Origin: an uncultured Paraprevotella sp.
Lineage (GTDB): Bacteria; Bacteroidota; Bacteroidia; Bacteroidales; Bacteroidaceae
DNA: 40,243 bases
Assembly: GCA_900548345.1 (NCBI GenBank)
Contig: URKA01000029.1
Coordinates: forward strand, 1 to 40,243
Direction: 5' to 3'
Shown: piece after piece, positions 1 to 8,319 of the stretch
Numbering within the stretch: the first letter of the stretch is position 1
Layout: every line of letters starts with the position of its first letter
The notes under the pieces: generated by a model
Database searches by the model: none
Told to the model about the DNA's origin: nothing
Seen by the model: only the letters and a program-made list of their open reading frames with translations
Made by a program: the position numbers and the translations under genes

Positions 1-1184
1 AGCAAAGCATCCGGGAAACCAACGACCTTGCCACTCGTTATAACTCGCAGCTCAAATCTGTGGTCGAAACTCTCGAAGTAAATATATTCTTCCCGAAACT
101 CGCTGAGGGCATAACTCCCGAGGTAGATGCTATTTCGCGGCACAAAAAATCGCTGTCACAGGAAATGAAAGGACAGCTCTCCCTTGAACAAATCAAGGAA
201 GTAACCGCGAAAATCATCTCCTATATGAAAAGCAAGGTACTCTGCCCCGAAAACGTGGACGCGGACGAAATTGTGGATTATGTACAGCGGTCGCAGAAAC
301 AGTTGCAGAGCGTCGATAAGTATGCTTTCCTCGACAACTCGGAACTCGAAGCCCTGCAAGACCTCGTTAAGGCTAACGCCGTTAACGAGTTTATAACCCT
401 CGACAGGATGCACAAGGATATTGAGACTCGTTTGGATCTTCTCGAAAACCAAACTCGTCAGGTCAACATCCTACGCGGCAGCCTCGTAGGAGGCAACGCT
501 ACCATTATCAAAGAATTTGAGGACGCCAAGCAGCGACTCGAACAACTCAAAAAGGAATTTGAGGAACGCGCCGCTGTCATCAAGAAACTTGAACGCCAAA
601 TCCATAATATTGACGTTCAGATTCAGCAGGAGCCGGATGTCAAATATGACACGCTCGTTGAACTCAAACCATTCTTTGACGATGTGGTAAACTCGCTTCT
701 TCGTCGGAAGAAAGAAAAAATCGAGCAAGATATGTGCGAGCAACTTAACAAGCTGCTAATATCTTACAAGGGTTATATTTCGCGTGTCGAACTCTCCGAC
801 AATATGCAGGATTTCAATATCCGACTTTTCCACAAAGCTGGTAATGAAATATCGCTCAATCAACTCAACGCCGCATCTAAACAAATCTTTATCCAAGTAC
901 TTCTTAAGGTGCTGCGCAACCTCGGCGACTACAATCCGCCGGTGATGATTGACACAGTGATGGGTGTACTCGACGAAGAAAGCCGCGACGTGCTTATGGA
1001 CGAATATTTCCCCACACTCGCCGACCAGACTATTCTTCTCTGCACAACTTCCGAGATACGCAAGGACAGCGACTATCGCAAAATCGAGGCTTTCGTCTCG
1101 CGCTCATATACGCTCAAACGAAATATCGAGGCACAAAATACAACCGTCGAGGACGGCTATTTCGGAATACAACTCAACGATTAA
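1..1184 (+). CDS. DndD-like SMC/ABC ATPase, 5' truncated by window edge
   Basis: The reading frame is open from the first full codon at base 3, so this is the C-terminal part of a longer protein and the GTG at 60 is internal. The visible part is a long charged coiled coil followed by an ABC-type ATPase tail: a signature-like LNAASKQIF, a Walker B-like PPVMIDTVMGVLDEESRD, and TILLCTTSEI downstream. This arrangement is that of the Rad50/SMC-like DndD proteins of DNA phosphorothioation systems, where DndD supplies ATPase activity to the sulfur-modifying complex. The DndD call rests on this C-terminal pattern and on the DndE-like gene 3 bases downstream. The N-terminal Walker A lies outside the window. 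A different defence-associated SMC-like ATPase is the main alternative. Confidence 0.68.
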   Translation, partial: QSIRETNDLATRYNSQLKSVVETLEVNIFFPKLAEGITPEVDAISRHKKSLSQEMKGQLSLEQIKEVTAKIISYMKSKVLCPENVDADEIVDYVQRSQKQLQSVDKYAFLDNSELEALQDLVKANAVNEFITLDRMHKDIETRLDLLENQTRQVNILRGSLVGGNATIIKEFEDAKQRLEQLKKEFEERAAVIKKLERQIHNIDVQIQQEPDVKYDTLVELKPFFDDVVNSLLRRKKEKIEQDMCEQLNKLLISYKGYISRVELSDNMQDFNIRLFHKAGNEISLNQLNAASKQIFIQVLLKVLRNLGDYNPPVMIDTVMGVLDEESRDVLMDEYFPTLADQTILLCTTSEIRKDSDYRKIEAFVSRSYTLKRNIEAQNTTVEDGYFGIQLND

Positions 1185-1187
1185 GCA

Positions 1188-2771
1188 ATGGAAGTAGTAT
1201 TAGACAACCTCACACAGGCTGAGAACATCATCGAAGATATAATGCCGCTGAAAGAAATCTTGGAAAACAAGATTAACCTTTCGCGTCAGTTGGGTCAGGG
1301 TAAGCCCGTCTTACTGACGTGGAACAAGGTAATGCGCATCTGCTTAATCGCGAGTCTCAACCTCGCCGATAAACGCTCGATTGATAAACTCTCAGATATT
1401 CAGCTCAGCAAGACAAGCCAGCGCATACAGCCGAGCTTCTTCACAAAGGATAATAAGCGGTCGCTGTTCTCCGCACTCCTGAAACTTCGTTACAAGGATT
1501 GCGAAGTGGACTGGCGCGACACGCGAACAGTTGCCCGAATTGTGGCACAGGAAATTTATCGCGGCCTGAAATATCTTATGGAGGATAACAATCTTAACTC
1601 GTTCCTGTATGCAGAAACTCGCGGTGGTCGCTCCACAGACACCGTTCCTGCGCTTCAACTTCTTATTGGCGAGTATTCAGATAATGTCGAAGCTACGCTT
1701 GACATCAACGGTCGAAGCGTTACCAATGCGCAAATCATCATCGCAGGTTCTACCGGTTCCGGTAAAACGAACCTGCTCAAAGTGATAATTCAGCAGTTCC
1801 GCAATATATCAACCGACTCGCCTTATCCCGTAAACTTCCTTTTGTTCGACTACAAAGGTGAGTTCTCGGATATTGTCAATAACAGCTGGCTCGCATTGTT
1901 CGATGTTGACCGCTCCTCAATTCTTGACCCGGTCAAAGAGCCGTTGCCTTTCAGCCCCTTCAAGGACTTCTCTAGCAGACCGCTCAACGAAATCAACCTG
2001 TATTCTACCGAGATGGCCAATGCTCTTTGTGCTATTGACCGAGGCGTTCTCAGCGCAAACATGAGCAACCGACTCAGCGAGGCTATCGTCAACGCATATA
2101 AGAAAACGCAGGGTAAGCCTATTACATTTGAGATGATGCTCAAAGAATATCAAACTCTGATGCAGAATGCTGACAAGGACGACAGCATTTCATCAATTCT
2201 CAAACAGTTGGTACGCAACCGCCTGTTTGAAGATTCTGACAAGGTAAGCCTCACCGACGAATGTTTCATCGTTGATATGCACCAGTTCCCAAAGGATGGT
2301 CCGATTGCCAAGGCTATCGTGTACTTCGTCATCTCGAAGCTGAACAATATATATGATCAGCTTCCGAGGCAGGTTATCAGTGAGGATTGCGTGCAAATAC
2401 GCCACTTCACTATCATCGACGAAGCCCATTATATGCTCGACTTTGACAATAAGCCGCTGCAACGTCTTATTGCCGTCGGTCGAGACAAGGGTCTCTCTAT
2501 TATTCTCGCTACGCAGAATATGGATCAGTTCAAGAGCAAGCACTTCGACTTCTACGCCAACGCCCAGTATCCGCTCATCATGAAGCAACAGAGCATAGCC
2601 GACGGCGTTATCAAAGACCTGTTCGGTGTGAGCGGTCGTGAGTTTCAGGAAATCAAGAGCGAGATAGCATCCTTGCAGAAAGGGGAGCTTATCATCAAGG
2701 ACACCACTCTCGCTGGTCTTGGTCTTTCAGGAAAAAATTACAAAAAAATCAAAGTAACACACCTTATATAA
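1188..2771 (+). CDS. DndE-like domain fused to HerA-type DNA translocase ATPase
   Basis: The protein has 527 residues. Residues about 20-130 follow the layout of DndE: an LSR..LTWNKVMRICLIASLNL segment, then FFTKDNKRSLFSALLK, then a helix with IYRGLKYL. From about 160 it is a HerA/FtsK-family ATPase with Walker A GSTGSGKT at 187-194, Walker B FTIIDEAH at about 407-414, and GRDKGLSIILATQ after it. HerA proteins form hexameric rings that move along DNA. The gene starts 3 bases after the DndD-like gene, so the two are very probably cotranscribed. The ATPase call is firm. The DndE call is an inference from pattern and neighbour, since standalone DndE is only about 110-130 residues. Confidence 0.72.
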   Translation: MEVVLDNLTQAENIIEDIMPLKEILENKINLSRQLGQGKPVLLTWNKVMRICLIASLNLADKRSIDKLSDIQLSKTSQRIQPSFFTKDNKRSLFSALLKLRYKDCEVDWRDTRTVARIVAQEIYRGLKYLMEDNNLNSFLYAETRGGRSTDTVPALQLLIGEYSDNVEATLDINGRSVTNAQIIIAGSTGSGKTNLLKVIIQQFRNISTDSPYPVNFLLFDYKGEFSDIVNNSWLALFDVDRSSILDPVKEPLPFSPFKDFSSRPLNEINLYSTEMANALCAIDRGVLSANMSNRLSEAIVNAYKKTQGKPITFEMMLKEYQTLMQNADKDDSISSILKQLVRNRLFEDSDKVSLTDECFIVDMHQFPKDGPIAKAIVYFVISKLNNIYDQLPRQVISEDCVQIRHFTIIDEAHYMLDFDNKPLQRLIAVGRDKGLSIILATQNMDQFKSKHFDFYANAQYPLIMKQQSIADGVIKDLFGVSGREFQEIKSEIASLQKGELIIKDTTLAGLGLSGKNYKKIKVTHLI

Positions 2772-2779
2772 TATACAAT

Positions 2780-3655
2780 ATGCCAACTTGGACTTGCAAC
2801 GGTAAATACCCCGGTACAGCACTTACGGATGAAGAAAAGCGGAAGCATTTATATCATTTTACCTCGTTTGATACATTTGTAAAAATATGGCTCTCAAAAG
2901 AGTTACTTTTTGCGGATGTTCGCAAGGTTAATGATATAATCGAACAAACTATCCGTTGGAACTTTTTGAATCCTCAGAAACTTCCATTGGCTGGTGCCAT
3001 AGAAGATGGACGTTACGCTTATAAGCAAATTAGCCTTACAATGGATTACGATAGTTATCTCAAAGGCTGTATGTCTTCAATGATGTGGGGTTACTACGCA
3101 GATAAAACTAACGGTGTCTGTATTGAATTAGATTTTGACAAGCTACCATTAGGTGATGGGTGTTTACATGCTCCTATATTTTACGAGGAAAATGTTGCTA
3201 CCTCAATAGATGTCCCTTCTGATTTATCTACAAGAAACGATGTGGAAAAATGGATTGTCGATAATCAATCAAGATTCTTTTTTACTAAACAAAGTACATG
3301 GCGAGAAGAAAATGAATATCGAATAGTATCGAACTCTAAACGAGCTTTATCTATTGCTAATGCTATAACGGCAGTGTATGTAGCCAAGGCAAATTCAGAA
3401 ACCTGTAAATTTGTACTTGCCCTTGTTAACGGTGCCGTTCCTGTAATGTGTCTTTCCTATAAAGATAATTCAACAGGCATCTCCATTCCTCGCGTATCAG
3501 ATGCAGCTGCCATGAGAAGGCAATATGAAGAAGCTCGCAAAAGTAAAACAAACGCACTAAACACTATTCACAAACAAGCATTCGACTTTTATAATTCGCA
3601 CAAATACGATTGGGATTTTCCAATGGTCTTAAAAGAATATATATTGGAACGATAA
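2780..3655 (+). CDS. DUF2971 family protein
   Basis: The 291-residue product carries the usual DUF2971 landmarks: an N-terminal LYHFTSFDTFVKIW, a middle segment MSSMMWGYYADKTNGVCIEL, and TWREENEYRIV further on. The family is common in bacterial defence islands, and its biochemical role is not established. The gene begins 8 bases after the HerA-type ATPase ends and on the same strand, so it looks like the third gene of the operon, although its base composition is AT-richer than the two genes before it. That contrast suggests it was added to the cassette separately. It could be an accessory or effector of the Dnd-like genes, but the sequence does not show this. Confidence 0.72.
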   Translation: MPTWTCNGKYPGTALTDEEKRKHLYHFTSFDTFVKIWLSKELLFADVRKVNDIIEQTIRWNFLNPQKLPLAGAIEDGRYAYKQISLTMDYDSYLKGCMSSMMWGYYADKTNGVCIELDFDKLPLGDGCLHAPIFYEENVATSIDVPSDLSTRNDVEKWIVDNQSRFFFTKQSTWREENEYRIVSNSKRALSIANAITAVYVAKANSETCKFVLALVNGAVPVMCLSYKDNSTGISIPRVSDAAAMRRQYEEARKSKTNALNTIHKQAFDFYNSHKYDWDFPMVLKEYILER

Positions 3656-3795
3656 TCGTGTCGTCGTTGCGGCTCAGTTTTGTTTGACTGTCTGTTTTCA
3701 ATCTCTAACGCATTATAAACGAATACGATTATTTAGATAGATTGTTTCGAGGGGAGAAATCTTTAAGGTGTCACCAGTAACTTAAAAATGGAATA

Positions 3796-4083
3796 ATGAG
3801 TTTTTGGAATTATCTTGGCTTAGCGTGTTTGCTTGACACTCTTTTGGGAGGCAATAAGCGAACATATAACGATACTTACACGCAAGATTATGATTCTTTG
3901 CGTGAGGCAGAACTTGATGATAGATATGATAGTCTTTCGTATCGTATTGATGAATTGGAAAGCAGACTTGATGAAATGAGTTCTAATTCTGAATTGTATG
4001 ATGACTTATACGACGATATCGAACTTCTGCGAGATGAACTGGACGAGTTTGAAGACGAGCACGATGATTTAGACGATTACTAA
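3796..4083 (+). CDS. Small, highly acidic hypothetical protein
   Basis: This 95-residue protein is not one I recognise. Residues 1-22 are mostly hydrophobic (FWNYLGLACLLDTLLGG). The remainder is dominated by Asp and Glu, with a probable helix YRIDELESRLDEMSS and an acidic end EFEDEHDDLDDY. It lies 140 bases after the DUF2971 gene on the same strand. It could be a membrane-tethered acidic protein or a DNA-mimic type of protein, but neither is shown. It lies in AT-rich sequence like the rest of the island. Confidence 0.5.
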   Translation: MSFWNYLGLACLLDTLLGGNKRTYNDTYTQDYDSLREAELDDRYDSLSYRIDELESRLDEMSSNSELYDDLYDDIELLRDELDEFEDEHDDLDDY

Positions 4084-4403
4084 CTTTGATGGTTCTTTTT
4101 CTGTATTCATAGAAGTTCATGGGGTAAATAGATTACATCTTGAAAAATACCAAGAACCAAATTCTTAAGATTTTTATTACTGCAATCATAATATTTCGTG
4201 TAACAAATTTCGATTTGTTCCCGTGCAAGATGTTTTGGATAAGTCTGTTATTGATTGGAGAAAGTGGGTTTCAGAAATCGACCAACAACTCTATGCAAAA
4301 TATCACTTGACCAATGACGAAATTACTTTTATTGAATCAATGATAAAATCGATGTAAAATAGGGGATATTATTTGCTTTCCCCGAAACTTACCATAAATA
4401 TAA
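4084..4403. other. 320-base gap between convergent genes
   Basis: No complete gene is present. The plus strand carries the decayed methyltransferase tail listed separately (4169-4357). The rest is AT-rich, with no clear promoter or strong terminator. Confidence 0.6.
4169..4357 (+). pseudogene. Remnant of a DNA methyltransferase / R-M protein C-terminus
   Basis: A plus-strand frame, open from the TAA at 4166-4168 to a TAA at 4355-4357, encodes about 62 residues without a credible start. The last 40 include VIDWRKWVSEIDQQLY and KYHLTNDEITFIESM. The pattern of an 'EIDxxLYxxYxLTxxEIxxIE' tail is typical of the extreme C-terminus of Eco57I/type IIG-like and BREX PglX-like DNA methyltransferases. 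Everything upstream that such a protein would need (NPPY motif, S-adenosylmethionine site, target recognition region) is missing. I read it as a 3' scar left by deletion or replacement of a modification gene. Confidence 0.5.
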
Positions 4404-6002
4404 CTAGTCTTCAATTAAATGCTTTCTATCAACATTATCTTTAATGAGAAATACTTTTGTCGGAATTTTCATAAGCTTCAATGTTTTAACACATCTGAGA
4501 AGACTTATGCGAGAAAAAATCGGCAAGGCATTGGACTTCACTTCTTTTGCTTTGTTTGTGATAATTCCGTATGTTACAATATATTGATCATTATCAATCC
4601 TTTCTTCCAAAGAAGGATTATGTTCTACTAGTTCTTTTAATTTGTTTTTTGCTTCTGTATTTTGCCGAAGAAGCACTACAGAATTAACACCTTGGTTAAA
4701 TAAGTGGCTTAAGCAGGCTGAACGTGTCGATATTTTATTGTGTATTAGTTCTACCGCATTATTTTGGGCAGCAATCAAGTCACATGGTTCTACAGCGCGT
4801 TGCCCTTGAGGTGCAATAGAACGTTTATCTAGACAATAAACGTGTAATTCTTCAGAAGAACGTCTTTGTGCCTCTGAATTATAATCATCTTCTCTTTTCT
4901 GATTACATTCACATAATACATCATGTGTATCAGCAAAAATGGGATCCAATTCAGTCCCAAGTCGCTCAATGAAATTAGTGTTAATTTCATACCAATAGCC
5001 ATCACAAAGATGATACGTTTTATTATCAAGTATACAGTCGAACAATAAGGATTTGTAAATTGAAAAAGTTTGTAATATAGTTCCGTTTTCATCCATTATA
5101 CAGAGTGTATGTTTGCCAAATATTGAAACATCGTCAATACTTACTTGGCGCTCATTTAGATACTCTCTATAGTTCGAGATATATACATCTTCGTATTCTT
5201 TAGATTGATTACGGGCACCGCGATATTTTACCTTGAAATTTGTTGAATAGTCAACTATATCAGGTATTCCTAATGTGAGGTTTATAGATTCCTCTTGAAA
5301 AGCCACCAATAGTTGGGATTCAAGAGAACTAATCAAATCAGGATCTTTTATAGGTGTAATGTTATGTAAATCTGGAAACGATACCTCATAATCTCGTCGT
5401 ACATAAATTTCAAGCAATCTTGAGCATAATTCTACCAATTCACTTGCCTCACACTCTGTGGCAAATCTAAGACTACTTGAACCTGTTGCGTTACGTAACA
5501 AATCCCGATATTCTTCTTTTACAGCACCTGTTAACCGTTTAACTATTGATTCATCAGTATTAAAATCAAAATAAGTTAAACTAGAAGCGCTAGGAATCTG
5601 GATTCGCTGCCTTTTTGCTGTTTCCGGCATTAACAAATCAGTAGATTTTATTTTTTCCGGATCTAACGTATTCAATGTTGTTCTAAGTCCGAAATCATAC
5701 TCGTAAGAATTCTCTTTAAGATTATGATAACTAGCTCCAAATGTTACGGCAAACCATCTGTCATTAACAGGCAAAAAAACTATTGCACTTACTGATGTCT
5801 GCCGTAAGTCTTGACTAATTCCCCAGTATTCTTTCCACCATGGAGATCTTGTCGGATTTTGCCCATAATACATTATCCCACCTGCTGGAATATGAGTATT
5901 AGCTTCATTAAGAAGGGTTAAATTATGTTCGTCCTTTAATGAATTATCTGCATTGAATCCATTTTTCAAAAGGTAAACAGAAAAATTTTTACTCTTTGCC
6001 AT
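4404..6002 (-). CDS. DUF6119 / TIGR04141 family sporadically distributed protein
   Basis: The 532-residue product has the family hallmarks. It begins FSVYLLKNGF, then has PWWKEYWG, and then RWFAVTFGASYHNLK followed by EYDFGLRTTLNTLDPEKI and a GAVKEEY stretch. These match the TIGR04141 (DUF6119) proteins, which occur sporadically in many bacteria, often near defence genes, and whose function is unknown. Its ATG at 6002 lies 4 bases after the rloB stop, so it is the third gene of an rloA-rloB operon. No signal peptide or membrane segment is evident. The gene is clearly AT-rich compared with the core genes. Confidence 0.75.
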   Translation of the reverse strand: MAKSKNFSVYLLKNGFNADNSLKDEHNLTLLNEANTHIPAGGIMYYGQNPTRSPWWKEYWGISQDLRQTSVSAIVFLPVNDRWFAVTFGASYHNLKENSYEYDFGLRTTLNTLDPEKIKSTDLLMPETAKRQRIQIPSASSLTYFDFNTDESIVKRLTGAVKEEYRDLLRNATGSSSLRFATECEASELVELCSRLLEIYVRRDYEVSFPDLHNITPIKDPDLISSLESQLLVAFQEESINLTLGIPDIVDYSTNFKVKYRGARNQSKEYEDVYISNYREYLNERQVSIDDVSIFGKHTLCIMDENGTILQTFSIYKSLLFDCILDNKTYHLCDGYWYEINTNFIERLGTELDPIFADTHDVLCECNQKREDDYNSEAQRRSSEELHVYCLDKRSIAPQGQRAVEPCDLIAAQNNAVELIHNKISTRSACLSHLFNQGVNSVVLLRQNTEAKNKLKELVEHNPSLEERIDNDQYIVTYGIITNKAKEVKSNALPIFSRISLLRCVKTLKLMKIPTKVFLIKDNVDRKHLIED

Positions 6003-6006
6003 ACGT

Positions 6007-6618
6007 TTATAGGGATTTAATAATATTCAACAACTCAATCACCTTATACACCTCTGAATACGCCTTCAAATCTTCCGGCGATTCCTTACAGAGTTGGCAC
6101 AACTTTTCGGAATTTACCATTGCTCGTTCCAAGTCTCCATTTTCTATTAGGTATTTATAGAGGTTGGTGCGCATGAAATAGCGTTTGGTCTTTTCATAGC
6201 CCGGCATATATTTCTGCAATTCGGGGAGTAACTGGTCGTAACTCTCGTATCGCCGGAAAACCACATTGGGCAGGAAATGGAGCAGAAACCAAAACTCTGT
6301 GCATGGATTGGTTTCCACAAACATTACTCTTCCGGCATACTTCTTCTTGCTGTACTCCTTCTTTGCCCGCTAATATAACTGCATCTCAGATGGAAACTGA
6401 AACAGCCTATCCATATCAAACAGACAGACGATATAATCATATTGCTTGCTCAGGTAGGATTCCACCAATTTCATGATATGGTTGATGTCGCTATGCTGTG
6501 GAAAATCTGGCGCAACCTTGAAAGGGTAGCGACATGCAATCCTCAGAGAATCGAAATAGAACCATTCCGTTTCTCCCTCGCCAATAATGGCGATACTCTT
6601 TGTTACAGTTCGCCCCAT
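6007..6618 (-). pseudogene. rloB: RloB-like TOPRIM protein interrupted by an in-frame TAG
   Basis: Read as one frame the gene has 203 codons. The first 82 include SIAIIGEGETEWFYFDSLR, a TOPRIM-type start with the catalytic Glu, and YDYIVCLFDMDR, the acidic second motif. A TAG at 6370-6372 then interrupts the frame at codon 83. After it the same frame continues RAKKEYSKKKYAGRVMF and VETNPCTEFWFLLHF, a conserved RloB segment, to a TAA at 6007. No bases are gained or lost. It starts 4 bases after rloA. A single nonsense change or genuine read-through would explain it. The first half alone keeps the acidic motifs but lacks the FWFLLHF part, so it is probably inactive. Confidence 0.75.
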
Positions 6619-6622
6619 ATCT

Positions 6623-7921
6623 TTAGTCGTTTAAGTTGATATACTGACTACCTAGGAACGGCAGTTTTACCAATTTGCCCTGCTTATAGGCATTGTATGG
6701 GGAAAGGTTCTTATGCAGTCCCAAGTTAGAAAGCCGTACTATTTTGGTTTCTCCAAGTTCGTCTTTGTCGGTGAACCATATTGTGTCACGGCGGATGAAG
6801 TCCTCATTGAGAAGATTGATATCGTGGGTTGTCAGAAGCATTTGGGATGTCCCTTCGCTGTTTGCCAAAAAGACTTTCAAGAAGTAAGCCAACAGTTCAT
6901 AATGAATACTTGTTTCCACCTCATCTATAGGGACAAAGCGATTGGTTTTTAATAGGAAATTCAAAATCACTGCCAAACCCATGAACCGCATGGTGCCATT
7001 GGACTCGTATTCCTCGGACAAATCATACAGATTATCTCCAGCCTTATGCTTGAAGGTAAGCTCGGTATTTGTGATTTTACCTTTTCGGAGCATCTCGGCT
7101 TTTGCTTCATCACCGATAGGAGCATTCTGAATGAGTTGTTCCAATTCCGGCGTAATCAGTTCCTCTTCTTCATGCAGGATAACATCTTCTATATTGAAAT
7201 CGGAAGCCTTCAGGAAGTTTAAGATGAATTTCTTTAAGTCCCCATTCTCATCCTTATCCAAGCGAGATTTTACATATCCCGAAAGTAACATACCGGGAGC
7301 TAAGACATCCTTCACCTGTTTGGCAAAGTAGTCGTACACATCGTTCAGTCGTGTACGTTCCACATTACTTTTCCCGAATGCAGCCAATACACTGCAATTA
7401 TTGATAGTGTTGCCGGAAATCACGTCTTGGCTCTTCTTCGTCAGTTTCAGATTGCCTCCAAAATCTATGGTTGTAGAGTCTGTTTTTGCATCATAACTGC
7501 GACTATATAATTTGGTCGGGCGAATAGAATCATATACAATGAGTGTCTCCGAATAAATGTATTTTGCATCCAATTCAAAACTGAGGATAAACTTCGACTG
7601 ATTGATATAGAATACCATTGACATCTTCGTCGTTTCATTCCTTGAAGTATTATCCAACATAAAAGGGACAACCCCGGTTTTCTCTGTCCGGTTTTTCGGC
7701 ATCCTCAGAACGAGCATCCTGAAAAACTCTATGGCATTTAATATATTGGTCTTGCCGGAAGCATTGGCACCATAGATAATGCCCACTTTCAGCAACCTAA
7801 CGCCATCCTTAACTTCATACGAATACTCATCAGACATAAACGTATCTGCCGATGGCTCAAAACTGATTTTCTGAGCCGATTTTATGGAGAAAAAATTCTC
7901 TATACTGAACTCTACTATCAT
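6623..7921 (-). CDS. rloA: RloA-like AAA family ATPase
   Basis: The 432-residue product is an ABC/OLD-like ATPase of the AAA_15/AAA_21 type. It has a Walker A of GANASGKT at residues 51-58 after the typical FSIENFFSIKSAQKISF start, a Walker B-type FVPIDEVETSIHYELL in the last third, and a switch-like LLTTHDINLL. RloA was first named for genes linked to type I restriction loci, and RloA/RloB pairs resemble the two-component OLD-type defence modules in which the ATPase partners a TOPRIM nuclease. The gene is first in a tight operon with rloB and the DUF6119 gene. A minus-strand promoter element lies 32 bases upstream. Confidence 0.8.
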   Translation of the reverse strand: MIVEFSIENFFSIKSAQKISFEPSADTFMSDEYSYEVKDGVRLLKVGIIYGANASGKTNILNAIEFFRMLVLRMPKNRTEKTGVVPFMLDNTSRNETTKMSMVFYINQSKFILSFELDAKYIYSETLIVYDSIRPTKLYSRSYDAKTDSTTIDFGGNLKLTKKSQDVISGNTINNCSVLAAFGKSNVERTRLNDVYDYFAKQVKDVLAPGMLLSGYVKSRLDKDENGDLKKFILNFLKASDFNIEDVILHEEEELITPELEQLIQNAPIGDEAKAEMLRKGKITNTELTFKHKAGDNLYDLSEEYESNGTMRFMGLAVILNFLLKTNRFVPIDEVETSIHYELLAYFLKVFLANSEGTSQMLLTTHDINLLNEDFIRRDTIWFTDKDELGETKIVRLSNLGLHKNLSPYNAYKQGKLVKLPFLGSQYINLND

Positions 7922-7952
7922 AGTTGTTGATCTTATCCATTCTTGTATGCCG

Positions 7953-7960
7953 CAAAGTTA
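7953..7960 (-). promoter_or_regulatory. -7 element for the rloA operon
   Basis: CAAAGTTA on the plus strand is TAACTTTG on the minus strand, a match to the Bacteroidetes TAnnTTTG -7 box, 32 bases upstream of the rloA ATG. No clear TTTG -33 box is seen at the expected spacing. Confidence 0.5.
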
Positions 7961-8319
7961 CAAATAAAAATTTAAATAGCACACCATAAATGTATTTATC
8001 GTAAAAAAACTACACCATACAAATATAAAATGCGCAAATCATTATCTATTGATGGATAAAAACGTTTTTTGGGGCTTTTCTTGGGCGTATTGCCAAGCAT
8101 CAAGAACTTTTCTAAAGGAATCTCGGAAAATATATGGTATCAATCTTCGAATTGATAGTTTTTCTCAGATTAAAATTGTACCTTTGCAGGTGTAAAGGCG
8201 TTCTTATGATTTAATGCAAAACGAGGCGAAACACAGAGCCTCGCTCGTTTCTAAATCGTTACCAATCAAGAAGCGGATCTTTGCAATCTATTCAAATTCA
8301 GAGACAAAGGCAATTCAAT
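7961..8319. other. Intergenic region at the island edge
   Basis: This stretch is AT-rich and marks the change from the defence island to core-like sequence. It contains a weak hairpin TATCAAT/ATTGATA at 8138-8157 followed by GTTTTTCT, and a plus-strand promoter element just after it. No RNA gene or integrase-type att site is apparent. Confidence 0.45.
8179..8186 (+). promoter_or_regulatory. -7 promoter element TACCTTTG
   Basis: A perfect TAnnTTTG box with a poor -33 match (TTG near 8152). It points at the downstream small gene, whose start lies more than 100 bases further on. Confidence 0.45.

Noticed and set aside
1..8213. Prophage or integrative conjugative element
   Set aside because: No integrase, portal, terminase, relaxase or tra gene is visible, and no att-like direct repeats bound the region within the window.
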